A stretch of 33,247 nt of DNA from NCBI GenBank assembly GCA_045600045.1, contig JAZRXD010000019.1, positions 1-33,247 of the forward strand, in the 5' to 3' direction. Positions within the stretch are counted from its first letter, which is position 1. Every line of letters begins with the position of its first letter. The notes below the pieces were generated by a model. The model had not been told where the DNA came from, did no database searches, and saw nothing but the letters and a program-made list of their open reading frames with translations. Shown here in pieces: positions 15,144-23,956 of this stretch. Source of the stretch: UBA1715 sp045600045. Its GTDB lineage: Bacteria > Bacteroidota > Bacteroidia > Bacteroidales > UBA1715. Both the position numbers and the translations under genes were made by a program.

Positions 15144-16154
15144 TTATTTCTCGTCGTTTGTTGACGTAGGTTTGTCGAAACTTACGGAACGACTAATTGC
15201 TTGAAGTTGACGCATAAAATTCTTTTTCTCTTTGTTTGGGTAATAAACGTAACCTTCTATTGTGATTAGTTTATTTTTTTCGGGGTTACAAAACGTGTAG
15301 CTAATAAAAGGTCCAGCCATAAAATCATTTTCCACGCGCCATTTACCTCGAAGTTCCACAGTATAGTCGTCGTTCACATATTTTCCAACTTGATAGTTTG
15401 TAGGAAGAATGTATTCTGTTGTCATATAACTTCCTTCGGTTGGTCCAGGAATGTGAACTTTTACGATAGAGTCCCGATAATTTAACAACGAATTTTTGTT
15501 GAATTGTGCAGTATCGGTATAGGATCTTTCGTAAATTATTAAACCTTGACTATGTACTTTTGACTCCAATGAAATCCATGCGAAATCATCGGTAATTTTA
15601 TTAATATTGAAACCGTTTGGAACCGATATGTTGAAATTGAATTGTTTTTTTATTGCTTTTTCTACAATTTGATTATTCGCTTGTTTGTATAGTTGTTGGT
15701 ATCGTTCTATTTCTGATTTTACAAAATATTCAATAATGTTGTCGTGTTTGGTTTCTAGAATTTCTTTTAATTCTTCGGAACTTTTTACACCAATGCTTAC
15801 GTATGCTTGATGTTGTGCCCAAAGATCTTTTCTGTATTGTATTTGTGCTTTTGTGAATTTCTTGTCTACTTCCAAATAGAGTATATTTCGATATGTACGG
15901 AAAGTACTAGAAAAATTGTTTCTGCTGATAAGTATTGTTGAAAATGGAGCTTCGGATTGAGTCAATCCGATTTCTTCCGCTCTTAATATGTCGCAAACAA
16001 CTTCTCCAACTTCGGAGTTTTTGTATTCGTCGTTAATTACAACCAATAATTCTCCAGGCTCTCCGGTCATAGAACTTCCTCCAAAGCCATTTTTGCAAGC
16101 GGAAAATATGGTACAACTAAGTATGACGAGGGTAATGTTAAATAGATGTTTCAT
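15144..16154 (-). CDS. DUF4837 family lipoprotein
   Basis: Lipoprotein of unknown function. The signal peptide ends at Cys20 (MKHLFNITLVILSCTIFSAC). The mature part starts with SMTGEPGELLVVINDEYKNS and later has GPTEGSYMTTEYILPT and RGKWRVENDFMAGPFISYTF, which I recognise as the DUF4837 pattern of Bacteroidota. There are no catalytic motifs that I can see. Its start lies 6 nt after the ispF stop and its stop 2 nt before the prenyltransferase start, so it is translated with them. The position suggests an envelope role, but this is inference only. Confidence 0.8.
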   Translation of the reverse strand: MKHLFNITLVILSCTIFSACKNGFGGSSMTGEPGELLVVINDEYKNSEVGEVVCDILRAEEIGLTQSEAPFSTILISRNNFSSTFRTYRNILYLEVDKKFTKAQIQYRKDLWAQHQAYVSIGVKSSEELKEILETKHDNIIEYFVKSEIERYQQLYKQANNQIVEKAIKKQFNFNISVPNGFNINKITDDFAWISLESKVHSQGLIIYERSYTDTAQFNKNSLLNYRDSIVKVHIPGPTEGSYMTTEYILPTNYQVGKYVNDDYTVELRGKWRVENDFMAGPFISYTFCNPEKNKLITIEGYVYYPNKEKKNFMRQLQAISRSVSFDKPTSTNDEK

Positions 16155-16160
16155 ATAGTT

Positions 16161-16637
16161 TTATTTCTGAATAAGTGCAACAGCAAAAACAGCCACTCCT
16201 TCTTCACGTCCTACAAACCCTAGTTTTTCTGTAGTAGTTGCTTTTACAGAAACTGCGTCAATATCAAGGCACAAGTCATCGGCAATGTTTTTGCACATTT
16301 GTGGAATATGAGGTAAAAGTTTAGGTTTCTGTAAACAAATTGTTGCATCGATGTTTTCGATTTGCCAACCTGCAGATTTTATGAGTTCGTTTGTTTTTCG
16401 AAGAAGGATTCTGCTATCAATGTTTTTGAAATCGTTGCTATTGTCAGGGAAATGGAATCCAATGTCACGCATTCCTGCGGCACCTAAAAGTGCATCGCAT
16501 ATACTATGGAGTAAAACATCACCATCGGAGTGTGCAACCATTCCGTGTGTGTGTTCAATTTTAACGCCACCTAAAATAAAAGGTAAACCTTTTGCTAATT
16601 GATGAACGTCGTATCCTTGACCTACACGAATTTTCAT
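16161..16637 (-). CDS. ispF: 2-C-methyl-D-erythritol 2,4-cyclodiphosphate synthase
   Basis: Fifth enzyme of the MEP isoprenoid pathway, converting CDP-methylerythritol phosphate to the cyclic diphosphate. Metal ligands are visible as Asp10, His12 (GQGYDVH) and His44 (HSDGDVLLH). The substrate loop GFHFPDNSNDFKNIDS and the C-terminal VKATTTEKLGFVGREEGV are also typical. Length 158 is normal for the trimeric enzyme. The ATG overlaps the porV stop codon by one base, so translation is probably coupled to PorV. Confidence 0.97.
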   Translation of the reverse strand: MKIRVGQGYDVHQLAKGLPFILGGVKIEHTHGMVAHSDGDVLLHSICDALLGAAGMRDIGFHFPDNSNDFKNIDSRILLRKTNELIKSAGWQIENIDATICLQKPKLLPHIPQMCKNIADDLCLDIDAVSVKATTTEKLGFVGREEGVAVFAVALIQK

Positions 16638-17848
16638 TATTTACGAGAATTGTTTCCTGTACCCTCGAAATCGAATGTCAAAGAGAAACGGAAAGTGTTT
16701 GCTAATGGAGAGTTTTTACCATTGACAGGAATCAAATAAGAAAAATCAAGTCCAAAAACATTCATTCGTAAACCAGCACCAGCGGTGAAATATTTCCTGT
16801 CTCCTTTTGTCTCTGCTTCGTTGAAGTAACCTAAACGAACAGCAAATTGGTCGTTATACCAATATTCAGCCCCAAGACTTAAAGTGAATTCTTTTAATTC
16901 TTCGTTAAATCCGTCTGGAGCATCGTAAAAAGATTGGAATATACCTTGAGGAACAGAAACTTCATCATCGCGTCCGGCAATCATTTCCCATTCTTTTGTC
17001 GTTTCGTTTTGCTGGTAAATAGGCGGAGTTGGTACTAATAATTTATTTATGTCGAAGTATAATCCAAGTTTGTTGTATTGATCGATTTGCATATTGTATC
17101 CCGCACCAAGTTTTAGGTTTGCAGGTATAAAATCTTTATTGTCTTCGGAATACGAAATTTTAGAGCCAATGTTTGAAATATTAAAACCTAAAGTTAATAA
17201 TCCAGGCATAGAACTTTTGAATTCTTTAAAATAAGTTCCAGAAATGTCTGCTGCGACAGCTTTCCCTGCATGAGAATCTTCATCTGTTCCTCCTGTTAGG
17301 TTTGAATAAATGAAACGACCAGTCATACCCATAATGAAATTGTCGGCCAAATATCTCGAATAAGAAATGTCAATAGAATATTCTTGAGGCGAGATGTCAT
17401 AACCTGCAGGTTGGCCAGCTTCGTCGTATGCTGGAATTTCACCTAACGAGAAATAACATAGTGAAGCGCCAACAGCTTCTTTTTTCGATAATTTTTTGTA
17501 TCCTGAAAGATAAATCAAGTTGATGTCTTTAATTCCTAAATTAGACAACCATGGGGTATAAGAAAGCCCAACTCCAAAATCATCTTCGGCCATAGCATAT
17601 TTCGATGCATTTGAATGTTGTGAATATACGTCGAATGTAGTTGCTGCGCCTACATCGCCCATTGCTCCACTTCTCGAATCCGGAGTAATAGTAAGGAATG
17701 AAACCGCTGTCGTTATGACATTGTATTTGTTACTTAAATCTTGCCCTGCAGCAAAACCTGTTGTGTTTGAACCATCAATTGGGTTTTCTGCAAAAAGAGC
17801 AATACTAAAGCATATTGCAAGGGAAGTTGATACGATACGTTGTCTCAT
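16637..17848 (-). CDS. porV: T9SS outer-membrane shuttle protein PorV (LptO)
   Basis: Outer-membrane beta-barrel of the FadL-like PorV family. It collects CTD-bearing cargo from the Sov translocon and brings it to the PorU sortase. There is a signal peptide (MRQRIVSTSLAICFSIALFA), then VSFLTITPDSRSGAMGDVGAAT (~49-70), the hallmark opening of the PorV/PorQ family. The C-terminal strands include SLGAEYWYNDQFAVRLGYFNE and end near LTFDFEG. Length 403 matches PorV. Directly downstream of porU and overlapping ispF, an order also found in P. gingivalis (PG0026-PG0027, then ispF). An internal -7 box precedes it. Confidence 0.95.
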   Translation of the reverse strand: MRQRIVSTSLAICFSIALFAENPIDGSNTTGFAAGQDLSNKYNVITTAVSFLTITPDSRSGAMGDVGAATTFDVYSQHSNASKYAMAEDDFGVGLSYTPWLSNLGIKDINLIYLSGYKKLSKKEAVGASLCYFSLGEIPAYDEAGQPAGYDISPQEYSIDISYSRYLADNFIMGMTGRFIYSNLTGGTDEDSHAGKAVAADISGTYFKEFKSSMPGLLTLGFNISNIGSKISYSEDNKDFIPANLKLGAGYNMQIDQYNKLGLYFDINKLLVPTPPIYQQNETTKEWEMIAGRDDEVSVPQGIFQSFYDAPDGFNEELKEFTLSLGAEYWYNDQFAVRLGYFNEAETKGDRKYFTAGAGLRMNVFGLDFSYLIPVNGKNSPLANTFRFSLTFDFEGTGNNSRK

Positions 17849-17873
17849 TGTGCCAATATAATCTAAAATTAAG

Positions 17874-17881
17874 CAAATATA
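17874..17881 (-). promoter_or_regulatory. possible internal promoter box upstream of porV
   Basis: In the 80-bp porU-porV gap the minus strand reads TATATTTG, an exact TAnnTTTG match 25 nt before the porV ATG. TTTTG at 17901-17897 is a -33 candidate with a rather short spacer of 15 nt. Confidence 0.42.
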
Positions 17882-17928
17882 TAATTTTTATAAACTCAAA
17901 ATACCATTGTTTATTATTGGTGTAAAAA

Positions 17929-20900
17929 TCATTTAGTGAGCAATATTTTTTGTTCTCCTAATATTTTTTCACCATTAGCGGTTTTTATTTCAATCGTATA
18001 AGGATAAATTCCTGGATTCATTGTGGAACCGTTTGAAGATTTGCCGTCCCAGCAAAGTGACTCTTCATAGAAGTTGGATGGAACTCCATTGCAAGTAATA
18101 ATTCTGACTAGATTTCCACAGATGTCAAATATTTTTAATGTGACCGAAATATCGTTGTCTGCTTGATTGTGCTCAAAATGAAAATAGGTTTTGTCGGTCA
18201 TTGGATTTGGAAAGTTGTACAGATTTGTGAGTCTAATATCTTTTGAATTGCAGACATAAAATTGTAATTCTGTTTCCGATGCATTGTTATAAGTATCGTA
18301 AGCAACAAGATTTATAGTGTGTTCACCGTCTTCAAGATTGTTTAATTGGTATAGAATTTTCCCCGAAGTGAACGTGTTGAGGTCGGCATAATAAAAATCA
18401 TTAAGTATGATTTGGTTCGAAATATTGTCATCGATAGTTAACACAATATTATGTCCGATAGAAGCTTCAGAGATGTTTATTCCTGAAGCGTCAGCTAATT
18501 CAATGTGTATGGTTGGATTTTGATTTGTCGTGATTTTATCATCGGTAGGTTTGTTGTTAAAGAACATTTTAATTTCAGGACCGAGATTGTCGTCGTCGGG
18601 AATCGTACTTCCATTTATGACAAAATCTTGAAATGCACCGAATGCTTGTATAGTGTCGTTTGTCGCATATAAACTCAGTTTGCCTTTCCCATCATAATAA
18701 TATATGTCGGTAGGAATTTTGGCGGAGAAAGAAAATTGTCCGTTTATTATTTCCGCTCGTCCTTGAAACAATATATTTGTGTAGGAATTGAATGTGAACA
18801 AATCGTTGTTGTCGTTTCCTAATGTGGTGATAGACTGTGATTTGTCAAATAATTTAACATATAAAATTCCGTTGTAGTTTGATTCTACTTTAGCTTGGTA
18901 TTCTATGTGTCCCGTGATTTTTATTGTGGATAGAGCGTTGATTGTATCTGTGAATGTTGAAATTTCTTTTCCATTGATAGAATCAATAACAATATCATAT
19001 GTTGGAATTGCCAATCGAAGTGCAGGGTCGCCGAGCAGAGTGTAGATTCGTTTGTTTTGATAAAAATCGTTATATGTACTTTTTTTTGCAAGAACAAACG
19101 ATTCTCCAATTGTCCGAGTTTGATATAAAGAATCAGGAGAAAAAATAGTTTTGTAGATATTGTCGCAAAGAGTATAATTCGCTGAGGCGTAGGAATATCT
19201 TGTCGCACTGATTAAGCCGATTCCTCCGCCGTCTTTTTGAGTAAGGAGTTTTTCTCCGAGTGATTTACCATCGTAGTCAAAATGAGCGATATTGCAGGCG
19301 GCGGCGATAAAAAACGGTAATTTTGTGGTATTCTTCCAAGACTCAACGTCGGATGCTTCAACAGCATATTCGGCCATCATTCTAGTTTCATTTCCATGTC
19401 CGCTGTAATTGAAAATTAGGCAACCTTTTTGAATTCTATTGTTTATTGCTTCGTTTACGTCAGGATAGCGTTCGCCAGCGCTGCTTCGTACTTGTTTGTA
19501 AGCATCGGCGAAAATTTTGTCGAAATTGAATTGCGGATAGTTTTCTGCAATCGAAGTACAAAGCAAATCTGCGTCGCTCATGTGCATGGTTTGATTTTCG
19601 TTGGCGTCGTCAGCCAAAAAGCACAAATAGTTTTGCCAATCACCACGATAAGATGGATTAGTTGCGTATTGGATTGTTTTGTATGTGATAGCTTCGGCTT
19701 CTTTTTTTGTGGAAACAGGGAAACGACCTATAGCTATGTCAATTTCTCCTTTAAACAAATCGGAACTTTCCACACCTTCATTTTTATCAAGAAGACCAAA
19801 AAAGTCATCAGAACAAATTGAGTTGTCTTCGTTCAAACTTTCGTTAGTCTGAAACGTAAAGATATATGGTCCGTCGAAAGAAACTTTCTTATTGTCGAAA
19901 GTGCCGTCTCCGAAAAGCAAAACATATTTCAATTGTTTGTTACCTTTATTATATAGGTATCGTAAATAATTTCGTATGGAAGAAATGTCTTTTTTGCCTC
20001 CTGAGAATTCCTCGCAAATGTCTTTCTGTAACACGACTTTACAAGAAAAATTATCTATTTCGGAATGAAGATTTGCAATTTGTTGGGCGTAATCTTTAAA
20101 CATTGAATTGGTAATAATAACCATGTCTAGTTTTGAATCAGACAAAATATCTTGTTGTTGCATAATCTCTTCAAATTTAACCGATTTAAAAGATGAAGAA
20201 AATGCAACAAATTCATGAAGTTCTGATAAATCGGAAACAAAACTGGTTTTGTTTTCAGAAAATCGAGTTGTAATTTCTATTGGATGTTCGGAATTTGTTA
20301 TGTCCCAAACTTGAACCTTATTTTTGGTCGTTATATTAAATGTACCATTGGTATTTTGAAATGCCGAACGTGTGTCTCGGAATAGTAGTTGGTCGTTATT
20401 GTCTATTTTTAAAAGACATCTACTTTGTAAAGTGCAATAATCAAGAAATCCGCGACTATTCGCTCCGGAGTATAATAAAGAAATACCAATCGTGGTGTTT
20501 TCGGTTGGCAGGAATTGAAATGATTGTGTCTTGAGTCTTGCAAAAGGTTTGTTGGTGGTAGTTTCTAAAAATGTTATGGAACCAATGGGGGTATTATTTG
20601 CTAAAATCGAAATTGATGGTGCGGAAGTATGTCTGGCAGCAAACGAAACGGAAATAGTCGCTGGTTCGCTGGTTATGACATGTGGTGTTGAGAAAGAAAT
20701 CGTTTTGTTATTAGTAACGCTTTCAAAAAAGTTTCGTCCTGTATTAATTGGGTTCGTTTCGTTTTTCTCGTAGAATTGTAGATGATCAAAGCTTGAAATT
20801 GTTATGCTTGTGTTTGTAATATCAGGCACACTTTGAGTAATTTGTTGAGTGTATTTTTTGTTTACTACGTAATAATAGTTTTTGTCTTCGTAATGGTGTT

Positions 20901-21297
20901 TGTTGTGCGAAAATGTGTTTTTTTCGTTGTCGTATGTCCACGTGTTTGGCGATTGTCCATAGAATAGGATATAGTCTCCCGAATTAAAAATGTTGTCGTC
21001 CCCGGATTCTATTTTTATGGAAATTTCATGTAGTGTATCTGGATTTTCAGTGTTGTTTATCAAAGGTATTTCTCCAATTTGATTCCCGTATATTGAAATG
21101 TTTGTCAAATCGTTAAATCCCCATTTTTTAAAATCGTCGTAGGTGATTTTGTAAACACCGTCTTCTTCAACTGAAATTTTAACGCAATAGTTTGATTGTA
21201 GTATGGATTGTGCATGACCGATATTCATTAAAAAAACAAAAATGAATATAGAGAGAAAAAATCTCGAAAGAATTTGGTGTATATTATAGATGCTCAA
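17929..21297 (-). CDS. porU: type IX secretion system sortase PorU
   Basis: Surface cysteine protease of family C25 (gingipain-like). It removes the CTD signal from T9SS cargo and joins cargo to the anionic lipopolysaccharide anchor. The signal peptide ends at about residue 30 (NIGHAQ). The catalytic dyad is visible as His634 in NYSGHGNETRM and Cys668 in PFFIAAACNIAHFDY. SIRNYLRYLYNKGNKQLKYVLLFGDGTFDNK (~440-470) is also C25-like. The C-terminal ~95 residues form a FlgD-like CTD (NFPNPMTDKTYFHFEH ... GIYPYTIEIKTANGEKI). Length 1122 matches P. gingivalis PorU. First gene of the cluster porU-porV-ispF-DUF4837-ubiA. Confidence 0.96.
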   Translation of the reverse strand: MSIYNIHQILSRFFLSIFIFVFLMNIGHAQSILQSNYCVKISVEEDGVYKITYDDFKKWGFNDLTNISIYGNQIGEIPLINNTENPDTLHEISIKIESGDDNIFNSGDYILFYGQSPNTWTYDNEKNTFSHNKHHYEDKNYYYVVNKKYTQQITQSVPDITNTSITISSFDHLQFYEKNETNPINTGRNFFESVTNNKTISFSTPHVITSEPATISVSFAARHTSAPSISILANNTPIGSITFLETTTNKPFARLKTQSFQFLPTENTTIGISLLYSGANSRGFLDYCTLQSRCLLKIDNNDQLLFRDTRSAFQNTNGTFNITTKNKVQVWDITNSEHPIEITTRFSENKTSFVSDLSELHEFVAFSSSFKSVKFEEIMQQQDILSDSKLDMVIITNSMFKDYAQQIANLHSEIDNFSCKVVLQKDICEEFSGGKKDISSIRNYLRYLYNKGNKQLKYVLLFGDGTFDNKKVSFDGPYIFTFQTNESLNEDNSICSDDFFGLLDKNEGVESSDLFKGEIDIAIGRFPVSTKKEAEAITYKTIQYATNPSYRGDWQNYLCFLADDANENQTMHMSDADLLCTSIAENYPQFNFDKIFADAYKQVRSSAGERYPDVNEAINNRIQKGCLIFNYSGHGNETRMMAEYAVEASDVESWKNTTKLPFFIAAACNIAHFDYDGKSLGEKLLTQKDGGGIGLISATRYSYASANYTLCDNIYKTIFSPDSLYQTRTIGESFVLAKKSTYNDFYQNKRIYTLLGDPALRLAIPTYDIVIDSINGKEISTFTDTINALSTIKITGHIEYQAKVESNYNGILYVKLFDKSQSITTLGNDNNDLFTFNSYTNILFQGRAEIINGQFSFSAKIPTDIYYYDGKGKLSLYATNDTIQAFGAFQDFVINGSTIPDDDNLGPEIKMFFNNKPTDDKITTNQNPTIHIELADASGINISEASIGHNIVLTIDDNISNQIILNDFYYADLNTFTSGKILYQLNNLEDGEHTINLVAYDTYNNASETELQFYVCNSKDIRLTNLYNFPNPMTDKTYFHFEHNQADNDISVTLKIFDICGNLVRIITCNGVPSNFYEESLCWDGKSSNGSTMNPGIYPYTIEIKTANGEKILGEQKILLTK

Positions 21298-21344
21298 TAA
21301 AATAAATTTTAAATGAATACGTAAATAAAATACCTTTAGTATTT

Positions 21345-22343
21345 TTGGCGCATAAAATTATTCAAAACTTGAGAACAGTAATAACAGCTTTGACAATTTT
21401 TTTAATTGCATGTAGTTTGACTACAATAAAATCGTATGCTCAAAATACTGATTTTTCTCAAGTGTTTAATAATTATGTGTATTTAAATCCTGCATTCGTA
21501 GGAACCACAACATGTCCACATGCATTTACTTCGTATCGTGCAAAAAATGTTTCGCTTGACGGCTACCATTCCGCATATGTGTCGTTTGATATGGGAATGG
21601 AGAAGCAAAATGCGAATATTGGTTTTTCTTTGCTTCAGGATAATCAAGGAAATGTTTTTAGTGAAACTGAGGTGTTGGCAATTTATGCACATACATTTCA
21701 GTTGCGGAAAAAATTATTTATGAATGCGTCATTGGCGGCTGGTTATGTTCATAGTTCAACAATACCGTCGAATTTGATTTTCCCTAATATGTTAGATGTG
21801 TTTCAGGATGATATAGGAGCAACAAGAGAGTCTTTTGAAAAATATAGTCACAATAATTTAAATTCAGAATGTGGAATCTTATTTTATAATGACTTATTTT
21901 ATGCAGGCATGACTGTGAAAAATTTACAAGGGAATATTTCTATAGAAAACAAAAACGAAAATCTGTTTCCAAGAACTTTTTCTTTTCATGCAATGGCAAA
22001 ATTGTCAACCACTAAAGCGTTCATGTTAAAGTATTTAATATGGATTTATCCACAAGTGAATTTGGTAGTAGGGAAGACATCTTCATATACACAAATGGGG
22101 GTAATTTTGCAGAAATGGTTCCTTCAATTTGGAGGTGCATATCGACAAAATTTAAAATGGAATGCAAATTCTTTGTCATTTTTTGTTGGTGTTGTTGAAA
22201 AAAAGTTTAGATTTGCCTACAGTTGTGATATGACAATTAACTCAACAAAAAGATTTGACACACATGAGGTCACTTTGAGTTATCAGTTTGATTGTCGAGA
22301 GAAAAAGAAAAAATTTGAGGCGGTTAAAGCGCCGACGTTTTAA
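21345..22343 (+). CDS. PorP/SprF-family membrane protein (second paralogue)
   Basis: Outer-membrane barrel protein of the T9SS PorP/SprF family. The start is a TTG at 21345; no in-frame ATG precedes the signal peptide (TVITALTIFLIACSLTTIKSYAQ), so a non-ATG start is likely. The mature part opens NTDFSQVFNNYVYLNPAFVG and ends with FDTHEVTLSYQFDCREKKKK, both family landmarks. 332 residues, shorter than the paralogue at 6010-7179. It is 30 nt upstream of gldJ and probably cotranscribed, and divergent from porU with a 47-nt gap. Its specific partner is unknown. Confidence 0.85.
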   Translation: MAHKIIQNLRTVITALTIFLIACSLTTIKSYAQNTDFSQVFNNYVYLNPAFVGTTTCPHAFTSYRAKNVSLDGYHSAYVSFDMGMEKQNANIGFSLLQDNQGNVFSETEVLAIYAHTFQLRKKLFMNASLAAGYVHSSTIPSNLIFPNMLDVFQDDIGATRESFEKYSHNNLNSECGILFYNDLFYAGMTVKNLQGNISIENKNENLFPRTFSFHAMAKLSTTKAFMLKYLIWIYPQVNLVVGKTSSYTQMGVILQKWFLQFGGAYRQNLKWNANSLSFFVGVVEKKFRFAYSCDMTINSTKRFDTHEVTLSYQFDCREKKKKFEAVKAPTF

Positions 22344-22373
22344 TATAGAAGTGAAATTATAAAACAAAAAGGT

Positions 22374-23891
22374 ATGAATATTAAGAATCTTTTGATGTAT
22401 TCAGCAATCGCAGGACTTTTCTTAATGAGTTCTTGTGCTGATGAAGTTTCTACCTCTACTGGTTGGAACTACAATGATTCAAAAAATGGTGGTTTCCAAA
22501 AGTATGATGATTTCTATGAACAAGAAACTGGACCAGGTCTAATTTTGGTTGAAGGTGGTTCTTTCACAATGGGATCAGTTCAACAAGATGTTATGTATGA
22601 TTGGAACAATGTGGCACGTAAAGTAAGTGTTTCTTCATTCTATATGGATGAAACCGAAGTTAGAAACATTGACTATCGTGAGTATTTGTATTGGATTACT
22701 CGTGTGTTCGTAGAGGAACCAAGTGTTTATTGGGCTGCACTTCCTGATACTTTGGTATGGAGAAGTAAATTGAGCTACAATGAACCTTATGTTCAACACT
22801 ATTTGAGACACCCTGCATTCCAAAATTATCCAGTTGTTGGTGTTAGCTGGTTGCAAGCAAACGATTTCTGCGTTTGGCGTACTGACCGTGTTAACGAAAG
22901 AATCTTAATCCGTGAAGGTATTTTGAATGAAAATACAGAACAATTAGGAGCTGACAACTTTAACGTAGAAACTTATATGAACCATTTGTATGAAGGTTCT
23001 GTTAATCAAAATTTGTATGATTACAATCCTTCAAACGGCGATGGAACACGTATAGTTCACGAGGAAGATGGTATTATTCTTCCTAAATATCGTCTCCCGA
23101 CCGAAGCAGAATGGGAATTCGCAGCTTTGGCTATCATCGGAAACTCGGTTGATGAACGTATATATGAAAGAAGAATTTATCCATGGAATGGTCATCAATT
23201 ACGTAATCCAAGTGTAAACGATCGTGGTCAAATGATGGCAAACTACACTCGTGCACGTGGTGATCAAATGGGTGTTGCTGGTCGTTTGAACGATATGGCT
23301 GATGCGACAGCTCCTGTATTGTCATACTGGCCAAATGATTACGGATTGTATTGTATGGCAGGTAACGTTAACGAATGGGTTCTTGATGTATATCGTGCAA
23401 CATCTTCAGCTGATGTTGATGAATTCAGACCTTTCCGTGGTAACGTGTTCCAGAAATATACTGAAGAAGAAGGTGCTGATAAGGGTACATTCGTAGAAGT
23501 TGATTCATTAGGTCATATGGTAAAAGAAGATATCACAGTTGCTGATGCTTATGGTAGAATGAACTACCGTCAATCTGATAATATCAATTATTTAGATGGT
23601 GATCAAATGTCAAGTATAGATTATAGTGAAGAAATTGATGACTCAGCTAGAACTTATGGTTCAAACTTGATGTATCAACAAAAGAATTTGTCTGACGAAG
23701 ATTTGTATGCAGAAACAGGATGGTATACATTGGTAAACGATCACTCTCGTGTATACAAAGGTGGTAGCTGGAGAGATAGAGCATACTATTTGGCTCCTGG
23801 TTCACGTCGATTCTTAGATGAATCTAAATCTACAGATGATATAGGTTTCCGTTGTGCAATGACACGTGTTGGAAGTCCTGTTGCTTACTAA
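22374..23891 (+). CDS. gldJ: gliding motility/T9SS lipoprotein GldJ
   Basis: Outer-membrane lipoprotein with a formylglycine-generating-enzyme/sulfatase-modifying fold. It is needed for T9SS function and stabilises other Gld/Por proteins. Signal peptide with lipobox MSSC, lipid Cys21. The mature start STGWNYNDSKNGGFQ is characteristic of GldJ rather than GldK. Fold motifs in order are LILVEGGSFTMGSVQ (55-69), FYMDETEVRN, HPAFQNYPVVGVSWLQANDF, RLPTEAEWEFAA, AGNVNEWVLDV and the C-terminal YKGGSWRDRAYYLAPGSRRF ... IGFRCAM. Length 505 is slightly shorter than the Flavobacterium protein. Codon use looks biased toward highly expressed genes. A strong terminator follows. Confidence 0.93.
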   Translation: MNIKNLLMYSAIAGLFLMSSCADEVSTSTGWNYNDSKNGGFQKYDDFYEQETGPGLILVEGGSFTMGSVQQDVMYDWNNVARKVSVSSFYMDETEVRNIDYREYLYWITRVFVEEPSVYWAALPDTLVWRSKLSYNEPYVQHYLRHPAFQNYPVVGVSWLQANDFCVWRTDRVNERILIREGILNENTEQLGADNFNVETYMNHLYEGSVNQNLYDYNPSNGDGTRIVHEEDGIILPKYRLPTEAEWEFAALAIIGNSVDERIYERRIYPWNGHQLRNPSVNDRGQMMANYTRARGDQMGVAGRLNDMADATAPVLSYWPNDYGLYCMAGNVNEWVLDVYRATSSADVDEFRPFRGNVFQKYTEEEGADKGTFVEVDSLGHMVKEDITVADAYGRMNYRQSDNINYLDGDQMSSIDYSEEIDDSARTYGSNLMYQQKNLSDEDLYAETGWYTLVNDHSRVYKGGSWRDRAYYLAPGSRRFLDESKSTDDIGFRCAMTRVGSPVAY

Positions 23892-23912
23892 TGATTTGAC
23901 CGAAATATAAAG

Positions 23913-23939
23913 AAGCCCCCTTGTGGGGCTTTTTTTTTT
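23913..23939 (+). terminator. gldJ terminator
   Basis: AAGCCCC (23913-23919) pairs with GGGGCTT (23925-23931) across a 5-nt loop and runs into a 10-T tract (23930-23939). A clear intrinsic terminator 21 nt past the gldJ stop. Confidence 0.92.
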
Positions 23940-23956
23940 GAATAATATTTACGATT

